This document shows positions 61,572-64,000 of a stretch of DNA of 64,000 nucleotides, piece by piece; within the stretch, counting starts at the first letter, position 1, and every line of letters begins with the position of its first letter. The stretch covers positions 62,001-126,000 of the forward strand of contig JANSYR010000008.1 of the NCBI GenBank assembly GCA_024742285.1, read 5' to 3'. Made by a program: the position numbers and the translations under genes. This stretch comes from a bacterium. Its GTDB lineage: Bacteria > Myxococcota_A > UBA9160 > UBA4427. Under the pieces are notes generated by a model that was given only the letters and a program-made list of their open reading frames with translations, did no database searches and was not told the DNA's origin.

Positions 61572-63412
61572 CTGCTCGGCGGGCCGAGAACGGTGCCGTC
61601 GCCGGCCGAGGTCTCCCCGGCACGCTGCGAGAACGTCGGATCCTCGTAGTACCGGATCTTCGCTCCCAGGATTGGACGCAGGCCCGGCGCGAAAATCAAC
61701 GCCGCGTCGTCGCCGAGACGCATGATCTCGTCGGAAGTTAGAAGCGCACGCTGCGTCTCCTGCTCCGCCGCAATCACGTGCCCCAACCATGGCGACAGTC
61801 GACTTCCGGTGTAGGTCCTCGTCTCCTTGTGAACCGTCGTCTGCCCCGTCATCTCCGACAGCACCCGGGCCGTCTCGAGCTTGTTCGGCCGAAAGGCAAC
61901 CCGCACATCACAGTTCGCGGAGATGGCCTCATCGCGTCCATAGAGGGCACGGAGCTGTTCAAGGTCCTGAACCACGATGTAGGCCTTGATGCCGTATCCG
62001 GCGATGTAGCCGAGCGCATCATGAAGGAAGTGGAGCCGACCGAGCGCCGTGAACTCATCCAGCATGAGCAGAAGTCTTCTACGCCCGCCCTCCCCTTCAC
62101 GGACGGCTTCAAGTTTCTCCGTCAGACGGTGCAGCACCTGTTGCAGGAGCACTCGCATCAGCACCCGTGTTCGCCTCAGGTCAGCGGGCGCAATCGTTAG
62201 ATAGAGCGACGTCGGCGTCTCCGCGGCGACGAGGTCTGTGATCCGAAAATCGGATGCCTCCGTGCTCCGAGCCACGACCGGATCCGCGAATAGCCGAAGC
62301 GCTCGTCGCACCGTCGAAACGACGCTCGACCGCTCGTTCGGGCTCTTGTTCAGCAACGCCTGGGCCCCGGCCGAAACCGTCGGATGCGTTCTCGTAGGCT
62401 CACCCTTTGAGGGGGAACGCCACTTCCAGGCGCCGCTCGGGTCATGAGCCGTATCGATCATCTCGTTGCAAATCGTCTCGATCGGAACGCCCGGGAGCGA
62501 AACGAGATCGAGGCAAGCGCGGAGAGTGGCCTGCGGCTGCGAATAGAGAACGTGCAGAGTCAGAGACGTGAGGAAATCGGCGCCGGTCTCCGTCCAATGA
62601 ACGCCCGTGTCGTCGCTTCCGTCGCCGGTATCCATGATGATCGCGGCGACGTTCTGGGCGTCCCGAACCTCGAGCGGGCCTAGCCGCACCTCTTCGAGCG
62701 GGTTGTACCGGGCCCAATCGGGTCCCTCGTTTCCCTCGGGCGCCGTCGGGTCGAATCGCAGCACCCGGTGGCCGAGCATCTCGCGTCGCCAAGCCGCGGT
62801 CTGCGCGTAGTTCTCGCCCTTCATGTCGTGAATGATCGCGCTCTCCACCCACCCTCCGAGCAAGGTCGGAAGGACGAGCCCGACGCCCTTTCCACTCCGC
62901 GTGGGAGCGAATGCAAGGCAATGGGAGGGCCCATCGTCGCGGAGGTAGAACGTGCGCGCTCCTTCACCCAATGCGCCCACATAGACGCCGGAGTCGTGGC
63001 CGAGAAGCCCGGCCTCCTCGATCTCCGCCTTCGTCGCGAAGCGGGCGGAACCATAGAGATCGCTTCGCCCGCCAATCTGCCGCGCGCGCCATACCGAGAA
63101 CCCAATGGCCCCGAGGATCGCAAGATGGGAAGGAATCGCGATCGCCCAGTGCCCCACTTCCCAGATGTGTGCCGTCTCAGCCACATCGCGAAAGCGAATT
63201 GCCCACACGAAGTAGCCCCAAGGCGGGTAGACGAGCCCTATCCACGGTGGGCCAAGTGCCTCGGCGAACCCAAGGCGCCATGCAGCCCACTGGGTCGTCG
63301 CCCAACAAGACAGGACGACGATCGCAACCGACATGGATACAGCGCCCAGTGACACGCCGGCCGCACGATTGCGCCCCCCTTTCGGAAGGTGATAGATGGC
63401 GCCACTCGTCAC
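61568..63412 (-). CDS. virD4: VirD4/TraG-type conjugative coupling protein
   Basis: A 614-residue coupling protein. The GTG at 63412 overlaps the upstream stop (GTGA) and leaves three or four N-terminal hydrophobic segments (about residues 20-110). Walker A PTRSGKG lies at 170-176 and Walker B LLLMLDEFTALG near 445. It delivers the relaxase-DNA complex to the secretion channel. It is encoded with the probable relaxase, apart from the trb operon, and separated from it by the SorC-like gene. Confidence 0.93.
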   Translation of the reverse strand: MTSGAIYHLPKGGRNRAAGVSLGAVSMSVAIVVLSCWATTQWAAWRLGFAEALGPPWIGLVYPPWGYFVWAIRFRDVAETAHIWEVGHWAIAIPSHLAILGAIGFSVWRARQIGGRSDLYGSARFATKAEIEEAGLLGHDSGVYVGALGEGARTFYLRDDGPSHCLAFAPTRSGKGVGLVLPTLLGGWVESAIIHDMKGENYAQTAAWRREMLGHRVLRFDPTAPEGNEGPDWARYNPLEEVRLGPLEVRDAQNVAAIIMDTGDGSDDTGVHWTETGADFLTSLTLHVLYSQPQATLRACLDLVSLPGVPIETICNEMIDTAHDPSGAWKWRSPSKGEPTRTHPTVSAGAQALLNKSPNERSSVVSTVRRALRLFADPVVARSTEASDFRITDLVAAETPTSLYLTIAPADLRRTRVLMRVLLQQVLHRLTEKLEAVREGEGGRRRLLLMLDEFTALGRLHFLHDALGYIAGYGIKAYIVVQDLEQLRALYGRDEAISANCDVRVAFRPNKLETARVLSEMTGQTTVHKETRTYTGSRLSPWLGHVIAAEQETQRALLTSDEIMRLGDDAALIFAPGLRPILGAKIRYYEDPTFSQRAGETSAGDGTVLGPPSS

Positions 63413-63999
63413 GCGCCGCCCTCGCGGTCTCGGTCGATTGCCTGCAGTCGCTCGAGGTCGTCGACGCGCCAAACCAATCGGTTTCGGTCGCGCACTGCGG
63501 TGGCTTGCACCTGGGCGCCGACCGCCAAATTTGCCGTCGTCGTCGCGAGCCCGACGAGCTCCCGCCCGTTGTCGACGACCGCCAACTGCTCTGCAGAGGC
63601 GCTCGTCGCGTAGCCGACGAATCGCCCTCTCTGCAGGCGCCCCTCCACGGGATCGGCAATCCGCACGGGCTTGCCGGATGGCGTTTCAAAGCGCTCGAGT
63701 GAATCCATCGTACGAATCTCCGGCGCTTCGAGTTCTGCCAGCGCTTTGAGGGCCTCATGCCAGCCCGTCGCGACCGCCCGGCGCGCGTTCTGGCCCTCAT
63801 CGACGAGAAGCAAATGCTCAAAGAGCGCACGGAAGCCATGGGCCATCCGACGCTCTTGGTGGTAGGCAAGCTCGCGTAGATCGGGGAGGTCCGACCTCCA
63901 GACCGCCACGCCATAACGCTCCACGCCGCGACGCTCGTAGGGAACCGACTCGAGGGTGACCGTCTGCCCCAATCGAAGCTGCCCACGCTCCCGCGCCTC
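63409..63999 (-). CDS. Probable relaxase, C-terminal part (cut by window edge)
   Basis: The frame is open through the right edge, so only about 196 C-terminal residues are visible. The segment GQTVTLESVPYERRGVERYGVAVW and the closing part (GRFVGYATSASAEQLAVVDNGRELVGL ... AVRDRNRLVWRVDDLERL) resemble the C-terminal region of VirD2-like relaxases with DUF3363. Linkage to virD4 by a 4-base overlap supports this. The catalytic part would be beyond 64,000. It could instead be another transfer accessory protein. Confidence 0.45.
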   Translation of the reverse strand, partial: EARERGQLRLGQTVTLESVPYERRGVERYGVAVWRSDLPDLRELAYHQERRMAHGFRALFEHLLLVDEGQNARRAVATGWHEALKALAELEAPEIRTMDSLERFETPSGKPVRIADPVEGRLQRGRFVGYATSASAEQLAVVDNGRELVGLATTTANLAVGAQVQATAVRDRNRLVWRVDDLERLQAIDRDREGGA

Positions 64000-64000
64000 T

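Larger units (their letters stand above)
28054..64000. mobile_element. Integrative and conjugative element (left end; right end beyond window)
   Basis: Everything from the tRNA to the edge reads as one element: integrase at the tRNA, excisionase-like protein, partition and replication-like genes, RadC, restriction-modification and other defence-type genes, and a P-type conjugation system with coupling protein. Base composition is visibly less GC-rich than the left 28 kb, with AT-rich intergenic stretches near 32.3, 34.7, 49.4 and 60.2 kb. That supports horizontal transfer. The relaxase seems to lie at the right edge. Confidence 0.88.

Noticed and set aside
28043-64000. A CRISPR array or a second tRNA 3'-end repeat (attR)
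   Set aside because: No regularly spaced direct repeats of CRISPR type and no second copy of the tRNA-Arg 3' end were found; attR is probably beyond the window.

Overview
The window joins two different stretches of DNA. Bases 1 to about 28,040 are ordinary chromosome of a very GC-rich bacterium. The mix of lipid and xenobiotic-type enzymes (two TauD-like dioxygenases, crotonase, sulfotransferase, nitroreductase, amidohydrolases, two fatty-acid-hydroxylase-type membrane enzymes) and of secreted proteins with thrombospondin-3/dockerin-like and somatomedin-B-like modules suggests a member of the former Deltaproteobacteria (Myxococcota- or Binatota-like). This placement is an inference from gene content; no phylogenetic marker is present.

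From 28,043 a tRNA-Arg(UCG) is followed by an integrative and conjugative element (ICE) that runs off the right edge. The tyrosine integrase is encoded antisense to the tRNA and its last ~20 codons lie inside the tRNA gene, which marks the left attachment site. Next come an excisionase-like protein, a replication-initiator-like HTH protein, a small putative centromere-binding partner and ParA. At 32.4-33.7 kb there is no believable protein gene. Instead the plus strand holds more than twenty hairpins, several capped by GNRA or UNCG loops, with multiway junctions and a possible pseudoknot: a candidate giant structured RNA of about 1.26 kb. A NYN-domain (PIN-like) nuclease gene converges on it.

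The middle of the ICE (34.7-49.3 kb) carries genes of unknown function, RadC, and a complete type I restriction-modification operon (hsdM-hsdS-hsdR). It continues with a two-gene unit of a ComEC-type metallo-beta-lactamase-fold (MBL) protein plus a membrane protein. Convergent to that is a second two-gene unit of another MBL-fold protein and a triple-module E2-E1-JAB protein resembling bacterial ubiquitin-like conjugation systems. Two related hairpin elements with compensatory base changes sit in the leaders of radC and of the gene after it, and look like cis-regulatory RNAs, perhaps the described radC motif.

The right part (49.6-64 kb) is a P-type (trb/MPF_T) conjugation apparatus: trbB-C-D-E-J-L-F-G-I in canonical order, a DUF2274-like protein, a VirD4 coupling protein, and the C-terminal part of a probable relaxase at the window edge. 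TrbE (VirB4) is encoded as two proteins with a 4-base overlap. The trb operon is divergent from a SorC-like, small-molecule-binding regulator across an AT-rich spacer with regularly spaced GCACTT repeats, so transfer may be controlled by a metabolite. The right attachment site is not in the window.
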